Below are positions 18,473 to 28,508 of a DNA stretch of 64,000 bases, piece after piece. Numbering within the stretch: position 1 is the first letter of the stretch; the number at the start of each line of letters is the position of its first letter. Under the pieces are notes generated by a model that did not search any database, was not told the DNA's origin, and was given only the letters and a program-made list of their open reading frames with translations. This DNA comes from Nodularia spumigena CCY9414 (lineage in GTDB: Bacteria > Cyanobacteriota > Cyanobacteriia > Cyanobacteriales > Nostocaceae). The translations under genes were made by a program, and so were the position numbers. The DNA is taken from positions 4,866,613-4,930,612 of the forward strand of contig NZ_CP007203.1 of the NCBI RefSeq assembly GCF_000340565.2, written 5' to 3'.

Positions 18473-19105
18473 ATGCCAGACCTTACCGACATCCCCGGAA
18501 TTTCTCAAATTTGGACACGCACAAAAGGCGACCCCCGGATTAAAATTGCTATCCTTGATGGTGCAGCAGACTTAGAACGCAGTTGTTTTCAAGGCGCGAA
18601 TTTTAGCCAATTTCAACCCTACTGGTCAGAAGATATTGAACTGAACGAAGAATACTTTTATTATCTCAATTTATATTTAGAATTTAACCAACAACAAAAA
18701 GATAAAAAAGACGACCCAGACCACGATAAAGAAGAAGCGAAAAAAGAACAAGAAGCATTTTTTGCCCCCTTTCCTCCAGCTATTAGACAACGGATAGATT
18801 TATCAAGTCATGCTACTCATATTTCTAGCACCATTTTAGGGCAACACGGCACACCAGCCCCAGGCATTGCCCCTTTATGTACAGCATTAAATATTCCCAT
18901 TTCTTTTGCTGGTGATGATTTTATTTCCCCTATTAACCTCACCCACGCGATTAATACTGCTTTGCAATGGGGGGCAAACATCATCCATATCGCCGCTTGT
19001 CACCCCACCCAAACCGGAGTAGCACCAGATTTATTTGCCCGTGCTGTCAAACAATGCCAAGAAAGCGGTTCTCAGTTCAATACCTTAGCCAAATTACGAG
19101 GGTGA
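18473..19105 (+). pseudogene. Second subtilisin-like (PatA/PatG-type) protease, C-terminus lost
   Basis: The start MPDLTDIPGISQIWTRTKGD and KIAILDGAADLERSCFQGAN match PatA/PatG-type protease N-termini, with the catalytic aspartate in AILDG. An unusual acidic-basic insertion of about 60 residues (KDKKDDPDHDKEEAKKEQEA) follows, then SSHATHISSTILGQ with the catalytic histidine in HATH. Homology ends near ARAVKQCQESG at about 19070, before the asparagine and serine of the S8 domain. The final residues belong to a different sequence, the tail of a transposase-like frame on the other strand. The product cannot be an active protease. Confidence 0.75.
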
Positions 19106-19236
19106 GATAATAATGCTTCAACCATGAACTCCCGTTTCTTGCTAGGCTTGGCAAAAACAATCAGTCCTAAAAATTCCTTGAAGGTTTCCCACAAGGGTTT
19201 TTTAATGTATTGACGGTAGGATAAGGGTTTTAGATT
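19072..19236 (-). pseudogene. C-terminal remnant of a transposase-like gene
   Basis: On the minus strand a frame without a start reads NLKPLSYRQYIKKPLWETF, then KEFLGLIVFAKPSKKREFMV and EALLSHPRNLAKVLN, and stops at TGA 19072-19074. It is basic and has the look of a transposase C-terminus, but the family is not identified. It joins the truncated protease directly, which suggests that an insertion sequence removed the 3' end of that gene and then decayed. Confidence 0.45.
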
Positions 19237-19689
19237 CTAAACAACCTTTTTCTCGAAACGCTTATGTATGCTTGTTTTTGCCGTTTTTGCCAAAAATTAT
19301 CAAGGCTCTTATTTTGGCTAAGGTATTGAGTTAAGTGAGATATAAGAACCCCACCCCTAACCCCTCCGGTGCAAGCGAGGAGGGGAACAAGATTTAAGCG
19401 GAAATCTTGTTTTTAGGACTTGAAACTCTCTTTGAGCCAGGATGTGTGTACACCTTAGGCAACCGAGGAGGGGGCTATCATGTACTTCATTCAAGTGCAT
19501 ACCGCTATAAATTTTACCAACGGGTTTACTGATAATTGGTATGTGATTATTTGATATAACTATGCCAGTAACTCCAGCTATTTCCCATCAAAGTTATCAA
19601 TTAGCAAAACTGAGCGGATGGAAAATTTTCATCTAAAAAATTAAATGTGTATATAATATATCTAATATGTAATAAATGCACCTAGTTAC
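19237..19689. other. Gap between the island and the GntR gene
   Basis: No gene is seen. It contains the second copy of the composite repeat (19328-19509) and an AT-rich stretch (19510-19689) that probably holds the promoter of the GntR gene. Confidence 0.6.
19328..19509 (-). repeat. Composite dispersed repeat, copy 2 (inverted)
   Basis: Read on the minus strand it begins TATAGCGGTATGCACTTGAA, passes through GTGTACACACAT and ends with a C/G-rich block and ATCTCACTTAACTC. It matches the two outer parts of copy 1 at 14864-15285. This copy is compact (182 bp). Together the copies bracket the decayed island in opposite orientations. Confidence 0.7.
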
Positions 19690-19719
19690 TTGCCCCTAAC
19701 AATATCAACAGGTTTGGTA

Positions 19720-20706
19720 ATGATTCAATTCCGTATTCAGCCAGACAGTGAAATTCCCGCTTCCAACCAGCTATTTAATCAAATTCGGTTTGCGATCGCC
19801 TCCCGGCAATATCCGCCTGGATACAAACTGCCAAGCACACGGGCGTTAGCCATGCAAACTGGGTTACACCGCAACACCATTAGCAAAGTTTACCGCCAGT
19901 TGGAAGAAGACGGGTTTGTCGAAAGTCTAGCTGGTTCGGGAATTTATGTGCGTACCCAAGGTCATGAAGGCGGTAGCAGGCTGCAATCCCCTGTCGTCAA
20001 AAAACAAACCGAAGATGCATATAAACTGGTGCAAAAAGCACTAGATGAGATGCTTTCTCAAGGCTATTCACTCAATCAAGCGCGGGAGCTATTTTTAGGT
20101 GAAATTGATTGGCGCTTACGTTGTAGCGCCCAAGTTCTGGTTGCAGTTCCCTCTCATGACATGGGTGCTGGTGAATTGATGGTGTATGAGCTAGAAATGT
20201 CTCTAAACATACCTGTACAGTTGGTAGCAATGGAAGAATTAACAGCCGTGCTAAATAAAACTAACTCAGCAACGGTGGTAACAAGTCGTTATTTCATTAG
20301 CGATGTGGAAGCGATCGCCGCTCCCAAAGCTGTACGTGTGATTCCTCTAGATATCTACGACTACAGCAAAGAACTCGACCTGTTAAAAACTCTGCCAAAG
20401 CAAAATTGTGTAGGTATAGTCAGTCTCAGTTCCGGAATTGCTCGTGCCGCAGAAGTGATTCTTCACGGTTTACGAGGAGATGAGCTATTGATCATGACTT
20501 CACAACCAAAAGATGCGTACAAAATCAGAGCGATCGTCAAGCGGGCAGAAGTAATTATCAGCGATCAAGCTAGTTTTCCCACTGTACACGCAGCAGTACA
20601 AGCATCACTTGAAGACATTATTCGTCCACCTAAACTGATTAAGGTGGAAAATTACATTGGGGCTAATTCGATTAATTTGTTAAAACGCGAACTGGGTTTG
20701 GGCTAA
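19720..20706 (+). CDS. GntR-family transcriptional regulator
   Basis: From the ATG at 19720 (MIQFRIQPDSEIPASNQLFN) the product is 328 residues. The N-terminal 75 residues are a GntR winged helix with QIRFAIASRQYPPGYKLPST, ALAMQTGLHRNTISKVYRQL and GFVESLAGSGIYV. The remaining 250 residues do not look like the aminotransferase domain of MocR proteins; they include alternating alpha/beta segments such as VGIVSLSSGIARAAEVILHG. The effector is unknown. A frame from 19690 adds ten residues without a better start site. It stands alone, with the decayed island upstream and a convergent hydrolase downstream. Confidence 0.85.
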   Translation: MIQFRIQPDSEIPASNQLFNQIRFAIASRQYPPGYKLPSTRALAMQTGLHRNTISKVYRQLEEDGFVESLAGSGIYVRTQGHEGGSRLQSPVVKKQTEDAYKLVQKALDEMLSQGYSLNQARELFLGEIDWRLRCSAQVLVAVPSHDMGAGELMVYELEMSLNIPVQLVAMEELTAVLNKTNSATVVTSRYFISDVEAIAAPKAVRVIPLDIYDYSKELDLLKTLPKQNCVGIVSLSSGIARAAEVILHGLRGDELLIMTSQPKDAYKIRAIVKRAEVIISDQASFPTVHAAVQASLEDIIRPPKLIKVENYIGANSINLLKRELGLG

Positions 20707-20756
20707 GTATTTCGCATAAATAAAATTAACCTGCTTGTGCTTCGAGTGCTTTGACC

Positions 20757-20788
20757 GAAATCTAAAATCTAAAATCTAAAATCTAAAA
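20757..20788. repeat. Heptamer tandem repeat AATCTAA-type
   Basis: About four units of the same heptamer found at 14663-14690, followed by the same AATTGTTTGAC. The TAG stop of the downstream hydrolase (minus strand, 20783-20785) lies within the array, so the repeat forms the very end of that gene. Confidence 0.85.
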
Positions 20789-21688
20789 TTGTTTGACCTG
20801 CAAAAACTCCTGCACCCGCATTAAGTAAGTTGGCGCATCTTCCAACATCGGGAAATGGGATGTATTGGCAATCATGGCAAACTCAATTTTATCGCTCTGT
20901 GCTGCCGCTTGACGACCCATCTCGGCAGGAATAATCTGGTCATACTCACCAGCCACCAGCAAAATCGGTACTGTCACCTTGGCAAACTCCTGGGGCATTA
21001 ATTCCGCTTGTGCTTTACTGACTGAGGTATAAATTGTCCCCAATGCTGCATCATAATCTGCTTCGAGAAAATCTTGTAAAAAAGCCTGACGCTCGGAATT
21101 GGGAATGGGGCTATGCAAGAATCTAGCCATAAATATTCTGTCAGCTAACGGTATTTTACCTAACCACTTGGGACGAAATTTAACTACGTAGCCCCCAAAT
21201 TTATGAAAAGCAGTAAAGGCTTTTTCATCGTACTCAAAAATACCACTACAGGTTAAAATTCCTCGTTCTACTCGTTGGGGATAGCTGTTGATAAACAATG
21301 TAGCAATAGATGCACCCATTGAATGAGCGTTAATATAAATGCGCTGGAGTTGCAATTCATCTAGCAAACCTGCTAAATCCTCAGCATACTCTTCTAATTC
21401 ATAGGTTAACTCTTTGATTGCTGCTGATGTTTCTGGGGTTGATTGGGACTCCATAACAGATTCACTGGTTTCGGCTATGGTAGGTTTTCCACGAGAACGC
21501 CCAAAACCCCGCAAATCGTAGAGTAAACAATCAAATTGGTCTACTAAAGCATCAGCCGTACTTTTCCAGTACCTAGCCGAACCAGCCCAACCATGAATAA
21601 AAACCATTACTGGCTTTACCAAAGAACCAGATGGTTTTTTCACCCATTCATAATAATGCTCAACACCACGAACACAAATATAAGGCAT
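20783..21688 (-). CDS. Alpha/beta hydrolase
   Basis: The 301-residue protein has VMVFIHGWAGSARYW near the start (oxyanion HGW), YDLRGFGRS, the nucleophile elbow NAHSMGASIA near residue 120, the acid in LLVAGEYDQIIPAE and the histidine in NTSHFPMLEDA. The triad is complete. A 25-residue Ser/Glu/Thr-rich insert lies between LRGFGRSRG and the helix before the nucleophile. Substrate is unknown; it is a general esterase/lyase-like member. Its stop codon lies in a heptamer array, and another array separates it from clpX, so it is probably not co-transcribed with the clp genes. Confidence 0.85.
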   Translation of the reverse strand: MPYICVRGVEHYYEWVKKPSGSLVKPVMVFIHGWAGSARYWKSTADALVDQFDCLLYDLRGFGRSRGKPTIAETSESVMESQSTPETSAAIKELTYELEEYAEDLAGLLDELQLQRIYINAHSMGASIATLFINSYPQRVERGILTCSGIFEYDEKAFTAFHKFGGYVVKFRPKWLGKIPLADRIFMARFLHSPIPNSERQAFLQDFLEADYDAALGTIYTSVSKAQAELMPQEFAKVTVPILLVAGEYDQIIPAEMGRQAAAQSDKIEFAMIANTSHFPMLEDAPTYLMRVQEFLQVKQF

Positions 21689-21689
21689 C

Positions 21690-21771
21690 TTTCAAAAGTC
21701 AAAAGTGAAAAATCAAAAGTCAAAAGCCAAAAGCCAATGACCAATGACCAATGACCAATGACTAATGACTA
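21690..21771. repeat. Heptamer arrays between hydrolase and clpX
   Basis: Two consecutive arrays, one of TCAAAAG-type units and one of CCAATGA-type units (about four), fill the whole intergenic gap. The CCAATGA array is the same motif as the one at 61681-61715. Confidence 0.85.
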
Positions 21772-23106
21772 CTAAGCTGATTCTGGCTTAGGTAGAGAAG
21801 ACGGATGCACAATCAATTCAGCTGTTGAGCGCTTCTCTACCATTTCCTTGGTAACCATGCAGCGACTAACATCCTTACGGGATGGTAATTCGTACATGAC
21901 ATCAAGCATCAATTCTTCCACGATACCCCGCAAGGCTCTAGCGCCTGTTTTCCGGCGGTAGGCTTCTTGAGCGATCGCCCGCAAAGCATCCTGTTTAAAA
22001 TCTAATTGGACATTATCCATATTTAGCAGCTTTTGGTACTGTTTCACCAAAGCACTGCGTGGTTGGGTCAAAATCGCCATTAGCGCTTCTTCATCCAACG
22101 GATCAACCACGGCTACCATTGGAACACGTCCAATAAATTCGGGAATCATGCCAAACTTCACTAGGTCATCCGGTTCTAGATAACGGAGAGTATCAGCAGT
22201 CCGCTTCTCTTTAGACTGAAGGTCTCCGGGCTGGACAAAACCCATTGACTTTTTACCTGATCTCTGATCTACTACCTTATCTAAACCTACGAAAGCACCG
22301 CCACAGACAAACAGAATATTACTAGTATCAATTTGGATACAGTCTTGGTAAGGATGCTTACGCCCTCCTTGAGGTGGCACATTAGCGATTGTCCCTTCTA
22401 ACATTTTCAGCAAAGCTTGCTGCACGCCTTCGCCGGAAACATCGCGTGTAATCGAAGGGTTTTCACTCTTGCGAGCTACTTTATCTATTTCGTCAATGTA
22501 GATAATTCCGCGCTGGGCTTCCTCGACATCCAAATCTGCCACTTGTAACAGTCGCAGCAGGATATTTTCCACATCTTCACCGACATACCCTGCTTCTGTG
22601 AGTGTAGTGGCATCAGCCACAGCAAAGGGTACATCCAAGATTGTCGCCAAGGTTTGCGCCAAGAGGGTTTTACCGCAACCAGTCGGGCCAATTAACAAAA
22701 TATTGGACTTTTGCAGTTCGACAGCATCATCTGCCTCATTTTTGCCTTTCGACTGAATGACTGCTAGTCGTTTGTAGTGGTTATAAACCGCCACTGACAA
22801 TACTTTTTTGGCTTCGTCTTGACCAATAACGTGTTCATCTAGATAATTTTTAATCTCTCTCGGCTTGGGAATTTGGTTAAATGAGAGATTAGAAGAGCGC
22901 GCACGCCGTTTTTGCGGTGGTTCTGATCTTGGTGCTGGTTGTGACGCTGCCGTATTCGTGTCCAGTAGCTCTTCATCTAGGATTTCATTACACAAGTCAA
23001 CGCATTCATCGCAGATGTAGACTCCCGGCCCTGCGATTAATTTACGCACCTGCTCTTGAGACTTGCCACAAAAGGAACATTTTAAATGGGAGTCGTACTT
23101 AGACAT
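21772..23106 (-). CDS. clpX: ATP-dependent protease ATPase subunit ClpX
   Basis: The 444-residue protein begins with the ClpX zinc-binding domain (CSFCGK and CDECVDLC). Walker A GPTGCGKT is near residue 140, Walker B is [10 protein letters not shown], and a C-terminal AAA+ lid carries GARALRG. It unfolds substrates and feeds them to ClpP in the cytoplasm. A Pro/Arg-rich linker (about 50-75) follows the zinc domain. It lies 9 bp downstream of clpP on the same strand, after tig, giving the classical tig-clpP-clpX order. Length is normal. Confidence 0.97.
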   Translation of the reverse strand: MSKYDSHLKCSFCGKSQEQVRKLIAGPGVYICDECVDLCNEILDEELLDTNTAASQPAPRSEPPQKRRARSSNLSFNQIPKPREIKNYLDEHVIGQDEAKKVLSVAVYNHYKRLAVIQSKGKNEADDAVELQKSNILLIGPTGCGKTLLAQTLATILDVPFAVADATTLTEAGYVGEDVENILLRLLQVADLDVEEAQRGIIYIDEIDKVARKSENPSITRDVSGEGVQQALLKMLEGTIANVPPQGGRKHPYQDCIQIDTSNILFVCGGAFVGLDKVVDQRSGKKSMGFVQPGDLQSKEKRTADTLRYLEPDDLVKFGMIPEFIGRVPMVAVVDPLDEEALMAILTQPRSALVKQYQKLLNMDNVQLDFKQDALRAIAQEAYRRKTGARALRGIVEELMLDVMYELPSRKDVSRCMVTKEMVEKRSTAELIVHPSSLPKPESA

Positions 23107-23115
23107 ACCAGCCTC

Positions 23116-23748
23116 TTATTTCAGAATGGTGACGTTTTCCCCGGCGGTGGGAATATTTTGTCTGGAAATGACTTGATCAATCAAACCGTAATTTTTTGCC
23201 TCTTCTGCGGACATGAAAAAGTCACGTTCAGTATCTGCCTCAAGTCTTTCCAGTGGTTGACCAGTGTGATGGCCTAGTAACTGATTCAACTTAGCCTTCA
23301 CATACAGAATTTCTCTGGCTTGAATCTCAATATCAATGGCTTGACCTTGAGCGCCACCCAGTGGTTGGTGAATCATGATGCGAGAGTCAGGGAGAGACAT
23401 TCGTTTACCAGCAGAACCTGCTGCTAATAAAAATGCCCCCATGCTTGCGGCTAATCCAAAGCATATAGTAACAACATCGGGACGGATTTGTTGCATTGTA
23501 TCATAAATTGCCATCCCTGCGTAGACGGAACCGCCAGGAGAATTGATATATATTTGAATATCTTTTTCTGAGTCTTCCGCGTCTAGGAACAGCAATTGAG
23601 CCACAATTGAATTGGCAACAGTATCATCGATGGGAGTACCCAAGAAGATAATTCGCTCTCGCAGCAGGCGTGAGTAAATATCAAAAGCCCTTTCTCCCAT
23701 GCCAGACTGCTCAACTACCATCGGTACAATGTTGGTAGGTGCGCTCAT
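23116..23748 (-). CDS. clpP: ATP-dependent Clp protease proteolytic subunit
   Basis: The protein shows the ClpP core with [14 protein letters not shown] (catalytic serine), [10 protein letters not shown] (catalytic histidine) and the third residue in [18 protein letters not shown]. Starting at the ATG at 23748 ([18 protein letters not shown]) gives 210 residues; an upstream ATG at 23814 would add 22 residues unlike ClpP leaders. No clear ribosome binding site decides between them. A complete catalytic triad marks it as an active ClpP rather than ClpR. It is followed closely by clpX. Confidence 0.95.
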   Translation of the reverse strand: MSAPTNIVPMVVEQSGMGERAFDIYSRLLRERIIFLGTPIDDTVANSIVAQLLFLDAEDSEKDIQIYINSPGGSVYAGMAIYDTMQQIRPDVVTICFGLAASMGAFLLAAGSAGKRMSLPDSRIMIHQPLGGAQGQAIDIEIQAREILYVKAKLNQLLGHHTGQPLERLEADTERDFFMSAEEAKNYGLIDQVISRQNIPTAGENVTILK

Positions 23749-24009
23749 GTGGGAACTAAATTTGATTCTACTTAAACTATTGATGGGGTCATTTCCCGAC
23801 TGCGATAGAAGCATATAAGAACAATTGAGAATTAAGTTAGGACAGGTTTGCTAGCAGTTATTGCTGCTTTTTTCGCGGATGCAATTTTATTTGAGCTATT
23901 TGTTAACCATTATGCCTTATCTCTATAGCTCTGGGTAAAGCAGATCAAGCTAAAACGATCACAGATGCCCTATTTATTCAAGATTTCTTAAATATTTCAC
24001 CTGAATTTG

Positions 24010-24042
24010 GTGTAGAAACGCGATAAATCACGTCTCTACAAG
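24010..24042. other. Hairpin between tig and clpP
   Basis: GTAGAAACGCGAT and a near-complementary ATCACGTCTCTAC form an imperfect hairpin in the 270-bp tig-clpP gap. A related CTGTAGAGAC hairpin occurs at 32428-32457. It may attenuate transcription between tig and clpP, or be a dispersed small repeat. Confidence 0.45.
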
Positions 24043-24084
24043 AAAGTGCCGAGTCGAAAAATTTTTACTCAGCACTCAGCCACA

Positions 24085-25506
24085 TTATATTGATTCTGTA
24101 CTAGCGGCGGCACTTTCTGCCTCGCTCTGAGGTTCAGTTGTCTCTGACTCGCCTGCTGTTTCTTCTGCGGGACTCAGAGAACCTTCGGGGACAAGTTCGA
24201 CTGATGAATGTTCTAGCAGCCAATCAACGATTTTTTCAGTTAACATTTCGTTTTCGACAACTGAGCGCATTCTATCAGCATCAATGTCTTGGTCTGCGTA
24301 CTGTTCCATCAATTCTGCAACTCTGGCTGCAACTTCTTCCGGTGTTACCTCGATGGACTCACGTTTACTGACTTCCAGTAATCCCAAAGAGCGTTTGAGG
24401 CGTTCAATGGCCTCATCGCGCGATCGCTCCCGCAATTGAGGAATAATATCTTCAGTAAACAGCTTTCTCACGTCCAAACCTTGCTGAGAAAGCCGCATCG
24501 CTGTTTGGTTCAGCATCGCGTCTATTTCTCTGTCGATCAAGGTTTCTGGTAAATCAACTTCTATGTACTTCAGCAGTTCTGCTAGCAAAGCTTCCTGCTG
24601 GTTCGATTTGGTTTTTTCCTCAGCCTCTTTCTGATGGCTTTCTGCTAAAGAAGCCCGCAGTTCCTCCAAGGTGTCAAAGTCGCTAACTTCCTGGGCGAAA
24701 TCATCGTTCAATTCCGGCAGTTCTTTTTCCTTGAGTTCTTTGAGTGTAACTGTGAAAACGGCAGCTTTTCCAGCTAACTCTTCATTGGCATAAGGATCTG
24801 GAAACTGAGCCGGAATTTCTCTAGTTTCTTCAGGATTCATCCCCACCATGCCCGATACAAAGCCAGGAATAAACTTGTCTTCTTCCAATTCTAGTTTAAA
24901 GTCTGTGGCTTCGGCTCCCGGAATTGGTGTTGGCTCGGCTGTTTCGTCTTCCCCTTCACCTTTTGCCAGTACACCTTTAAAATCAACTACAGCCACATCA
25001 CCAATTTGGGCTGCACGTCCTTCTACAGGAATCAGCGTTGCTAATTCTTCCCTTTCCTTTTTTAGGACTTCATCAACTCGATTAGTGTCGTGTTTTATTT
25101 CCTCGGCTTTGGCTGATAAACCTGTGTACTGTACCAAATTTACTTCTGGTTGTACATCTACAGCCGCTAAAAAAGTCAGGGGTTTTCCTGGTTCATAATT
25201 ACTAATCAATTCCTCAAAGGAAGTCCGCAGTTGTGGTTGTCCAATTGCGGGAATTTCTTCTTGTTTGAGGGCTTTTTCTACGCCATCTTGAACTATTTCC
25301 TCCAGCGCTGCTGCTTTGATTCGAGCTACACCAAGGCGCTGTAGTAATATCGGCCGCGGTACCTTGCCTTTACGAAACCCAGGAATAGTTGTAGTACTAG
25401 CTAAGTTTTTAATTACCTGTTCGTAAGTTTTCTGGGTAATTTCTGGCGTAATCTCGATTTCCAGCCCGATTTGGCTGGCGGGAAGTTTTTCCTGGGTAAC
25501 TTTCAT
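24085..25506 (-). CDS. tig: Trigger factor
   Basis: The 473-residue protein has an N-terminal ribosome-binding domain with the signature GFRKGKVPRPIL near residue 43. A central FKBP-type peptidyl-prolyl isomerase domain follows (about 165-250, VVDFKGVL and FIPGFVSGMVGM), then a long helical C-terminal chaperone domain. The last 30 residues are Ser/Glu/Thr-rich, a low-complexity tail. It binds nascent chains at the ribosome exit tunnel. It is the first gene of the tig-clpP-clpX group. Confidence 0.97.
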   Translation of the reverse strand: MKVTQEKLPASQIGLEIEITPEITQKTYEQVIKNLASTTTIPGFRKGKVPRPILLQRLGVARIKAAALEEIVQDGVEKALKQEEIPAIGQPQLRTSFEELISNYEPGKPLTFLAAVDVQPEVNLVQYTGLSAKAEEIKHDTNRVDEVLKKEREELATLIPVEGRAAQIGDVAVVDFKGVLAKGEGEDETAEPTPIPGAEATDFKLELEEDKFIPGFVSGMVGMNPEETREIPAQFPDPYANEELAGKAAVFTVTLKELKEKELPELNDDFAQEVSDFDTLEELRASLAESHQKEAEEKTKSNQQEALLAELLKYIEVDLPETLIDREIDAMLNQTAMRLSQQGLDVRKLFTEDIIPQLRERSRDEAIERLKRSLGLLEVSKRESIEVTPEEVAARVAELMEQYADQDIDADRMRSVVENEMLTEKIVDWLLEHSSVELVPEGSLSPAEETAGESETTEPQSEAESAAASTESI

Positions 25507-26293
25507 GCTTCGTCTCTAATATTTATTTCTGGTTTTTTTGGCTCCAAGTACGCACAAGACGCGATTTACCGCTTCTGTGGGTTGATTTCTCTTGGTTTAG
25601 GAGTGGGAGGTGATCTGTCAAAATCCCATATTATATGGATGAGTGCCTTGAGTAGATATCCAGTTTACCGCCAATGGCAAAGGACTTGACAATTTACCGC
25701 AATAAGTTTACCTATGGAAACTCGCAGTTATTACAATAACTTAAGCAGTTGTTCCTTTCTAAATTCAAAGGTCTAACACCGTGATATCCTGGTTCTCAAC
25801 GAGCATCTTCTGCTATAAATTGTTTTGCTGTTGGGGGTCTGTCTGCCTTGTGGGACTCAGAATGACTGTTACCCGAACAACGAAGCTACACTTTGTAAAT
25901 GTACTGGTTGCAGTCCCTCTGGATCATAGTACATCCACCGTTATTGGCAACCCACTTTACCAGATTGATATTTGTTTATTTTAAAACTTTCAGAATTACA
26001 CCATGCTTAAGTGTAGATACTCCTTTTTTTCTACTGGACATGAGGTTGTTGTATAATAGTATTATATACTATTATAAATAGGTTTGATATTTTAGCAGCA
26101 ATCCTAGTAAATTTCAACATGGTTTAAGTTAATGTTAATGTCATCTGGAAAGTAAACGCACTATATTCAGAAAACTCCCATAGAATTAAAAAAAATTATT
26201 AAAAATCAGCGATCACTATTGAGACAAGTAAGTATAAATTGTCCAGCGTTAGTTTAAAAAAATACACATTACCTCTTAAAGGAGAAAGCCAGT
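25507..26293. other. 787-bp divergent intergenic region between tig and asd
   Basis: This holds the promoters for tig (minus) and asd (plus). Several short frames exist but none has a good start site or recognisable protein pattern. The part at 25980-26240 is strongly AT-rich. No tRNA or structured RNA was recognised. Confidence 0.6.
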
Positions 26294-27343
26294 TTGTCGA
26301 AATCCTATCGTGTAGCTATTTTGGGAGCCACTGGTGCTGTTGGCACAGAGTTGCTGGAATTACTAGCAAGCCGGAATTTCCCGGTGGCGGAATTGAAGCT
26401 ATTAGCATCGGAGCGGAGTGTGGGGCGATCGCTCCGGTTTAAAGGGGAAGATATACCAGTAGAATTAGTGAGCGATCGCACCCTAGAAAATGTAGACCTA
26501 GTTCTAGCGAGTGCAGGTGGTTCCACATCCAAGACTTGGGCAAGTGTGGCAGTAGAAAAAGGTGCTGTAGTCATAGATAATTCCAGCGCCTTTCGGATGA
26601 ATCCCGAAGTTCCCTTAGTCGTACCAGAGGTAAATCCCTTAGCTGCTGCTAACCACCAAGGTATTATCGCTAACCCTAATTGCACCACAATCTTGATGAG
26701 CGTGGCAATTTGGCCTCTGCATCAAATCAGCCCCATTAAACGCATTGTAGTTTCCACCTATCAATCAGCCAGTGGCGCAGGTGCAAAAGCAATGACAGAA
26801 GTGCAAACCCAAGCCAGTGCTATCTTACAAGGACAGCAACCAGTAGCTGAAGTTTTACCTTACCCCTTGGCGTTTAATTTATTCCCACATAACTCTCCCT
26901 TGAACGATTTGGGTTACTGTGAAGAAGAAATGAAAATGGTCAACGAAACCCGGAAAATTTTTGACGACCAACAAATTAGAATTACAGCTACCTGTATACG
27001 GGTTCCCGTACTTCGCGCCCATTCCGAAGCCATTAATCTAGAATTTGCCAATCCCTTTAGTGCAGATGCAGCTAGAGAAATTTTAAGTCACTCTCCTGGA
27101 GTAAAATTAATCGAAGATTGGGAAAAGAATTACTTTCCCATGCCGATGGAAGCCACAGGTCAAGATGACGTTTTATTAGGTAGAATTCGTCAAGATATTT
27201 CTCACCCATGCGGCTTGGAACTTTGGCTTTCTGGAGACCAAATCCGTAAAGGTGCGGCACTGAATGCAGTCCAAATTGCCGAGTTATTGGTAGAGAAAAA
27301 TCTCCTCCAACCAGCAAAAACATACGTTTCTAGTGAGAAATAA
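26294..27343 (+). CDS. asd: Aspartate-semialdehyde dehydrogenase
   Basis: The 349-residue protein has the NADP-binding GATGAVGTELLELL, the catalytic cysteine in NPNCTTI near residue 130, and STYQSASGAGAKAM. The C-terminal IRQDISHPCGLELWLSGDQI completes the family pattern. It makes aspartate semialdehyde for lysine, threonine and methionine synthesis. The start is TTG at 26294, chosen because AAAGGAGAAAG lies just upstream and because the N-terminal beta strand begins there. dapA follows 280 bp later and uses its product. Confidence 0.95.
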   Translation: MSKSYRVAILGATGAVGTELLELLASRNFPVAELKLLASERSVGRSLRFKGEDIPVELVSDRTLENVDLVLASAGGSTSKTWASVAVEKGAVVIDNSSAFRMNPEVPLVVPEVNPLAAANHQGIIANPNCTTILMSVAIWPLHQISPIKRIVVSTYQSASGAGAKAMTEVQTQASAILQGQQPVAEVLPYPLAFNLFPHNSPLNDLGYCEEEMKMVNETRKIFDDQQIRITATCIRVPVLRAHSEAINLEFANPFSADAAREILSHSPGVKLIEDWEKNYFPMPMEATGQDDVLLGRIRQDISHPCGLELWLSGDQIRKGAALNAVQIAELLVEKNLLQPAKTYVSSEK

Positions 27344-27465
27344 TAACCAATTAGATTTCAGGTATTTTACACTAAGAAGATATATAAAAATCGATATGTG
27401 TGAAATACCCTTGAAACAAATTGTCCAATAGGTTATTAAAATAGAAAACCACCGAGAGATGAAAT

Positions 27466-27587
27466 CAGTGAACAGTGAACAGTGAACAGTAATGAGTTTA
27501 CAGTTAACACCGATGTAGCGAGGGAATTAAACCCCATTATGTCTGTTAACTGATAACTGATAACTGATAACTGATAACTGATAACTG
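27466..27587. repeat. Heptamer arrays upstream of dapA
   Basis: Two arrays: CAGTGAA units at 27466-27490 and AACTGAT units (five) at 27547-27587. Similar TTATCAG and GTTCACT arrays, essentially their reverse complements, occur at 54506-54612. Confidence 0.85.
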
Positions 27588-27623
27588 TGAAAAACCAAGA
27601 GGCAAATTAGGAGTAAAAACAGG

Positions 27624-28508
27624 GTGGGAGAATTTGGCAGAGTTTTAACCGCTATGATTACGCCGTTTAAAGCAGACGGTAGTGTTAACTATGATGTAGC
27701 GGCAGAACTAGCAGCACATCTAGCTAACAATGGAACAGATACATTAGTAGTATGTGGCACAACAGGTGAATCCCCTACCTTAAGTTGGGATGAGGAATAC
27801 CAGTTGTTTGTGGAAGTATTGCAGGCAGTGGGCGGTAAAGCCAAGGTGATTGCAGGATGTGGTTCTAATTCTACCAAAGAAGCGATCGCAGCTACGCAAA
27901 AAGCTGCTAGAATAGGAGTACATGGTTCATTACAAGTTGTACCCTATTACAACAAACCGCCACAAGCAGGTCTTTACCAGCACTTTCAAGCGATCGGCCA
28001 AGCTTGTCCAGAACTACCATTACTGTTATATAATGTCCCTGGACGTACCGGACAAAACCTCAGTCCAGAAACTGTTGCCCGGCTAGCGGAAATTGACAAT
28101 ATTGTTGGCATCAAAGAAGCAACTGGAAATTTAGACCAGGCGAGTGAAATTCGCCGCTTGACACCAAAAGAATTTCAGATTTACTCTGGAGATGATTCCT
28201 TAACCTTGCCCTTGTTAGCAATTGGGGCAACAGGAGTTGTGAGTGTCGCTTCTCATCTGGTAGGTAATCAACTACAGCAGATGATTCAAGCTTTTAATGC
28301 GGGAGAAATCGCTACGGCTACCGAAATTCATCTACAACTATTTCCGTTGTTTAAAGCTTTATTTTTAACTACAAATCCCATTCCAGTTAAACAAGCGCTG
28401 AAACTTCAAGGTTGGGAGGTCGGTTCAACTCGTCTACCGCTATGCGAAGTAGACTCAGATGTTACTGATAAGTTAAAGGTGGTGTTAGATAAACTCGATT
28501 TAATTTAG
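27624..28508 (+). CDS. dapA: 4-hydroxy-tetrahydrodipicolinate synthase
   Basis: The 294-residue protein has the DapA pattern [14 protein letters not shown] near residue 45, the tyrosine in [11 protein letters not shown] near 135 and the Schiff-base lysine in VGIKEATGN near 162. It condenses pyruvate with aspartate semialdehyde in lysine and diaminopimelate synthesis. The start is GTG at 27624, supported by AGGAG upstream and by the conserved VLTAMITPF close to the N-terminus. It lies between asd and the RNase J gene, an arrangement also seen in some Firmicutes. Confidence 0.96.
   Translation: MGEFGRVLTAMITPFKADGSVNYDVAAELAAHLANNGTDTLVVCGTTGESPTLSWDEEYQLFVEVLQAVGGKAKVIAGCGSNSTKEAIAATQKAARIGVHGSLQVVPYYNKPPQAGLYQHFQAIGQACPELPLLLYNVPGRTGQNLSPETVARLAEIDNIVGIKEATGNLDQASEIRRLTPKEFQIYSGDDSLTLPLLAIGATGVVSVASHLVGNQLQQMIQAFNAGEIATATEIHLQLFPLFKALFLTTNPIPVKQALKLQGWEVGSTRLPLCEVDSDVTDKLKVVLDKLDLI

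Noticed and set aside
25781-26442. Several 60-70 codon frames between tig and asd
   Set aside because: Composition of non-coding DNA, overlapping one another, and the last overlaps asd in another frame.
27466-27587. Tandem repeats considered as a small CRISPR array
   Set aside because: The units are 7 bp with no spacers; these are heptamer arrays, not CRISPR.
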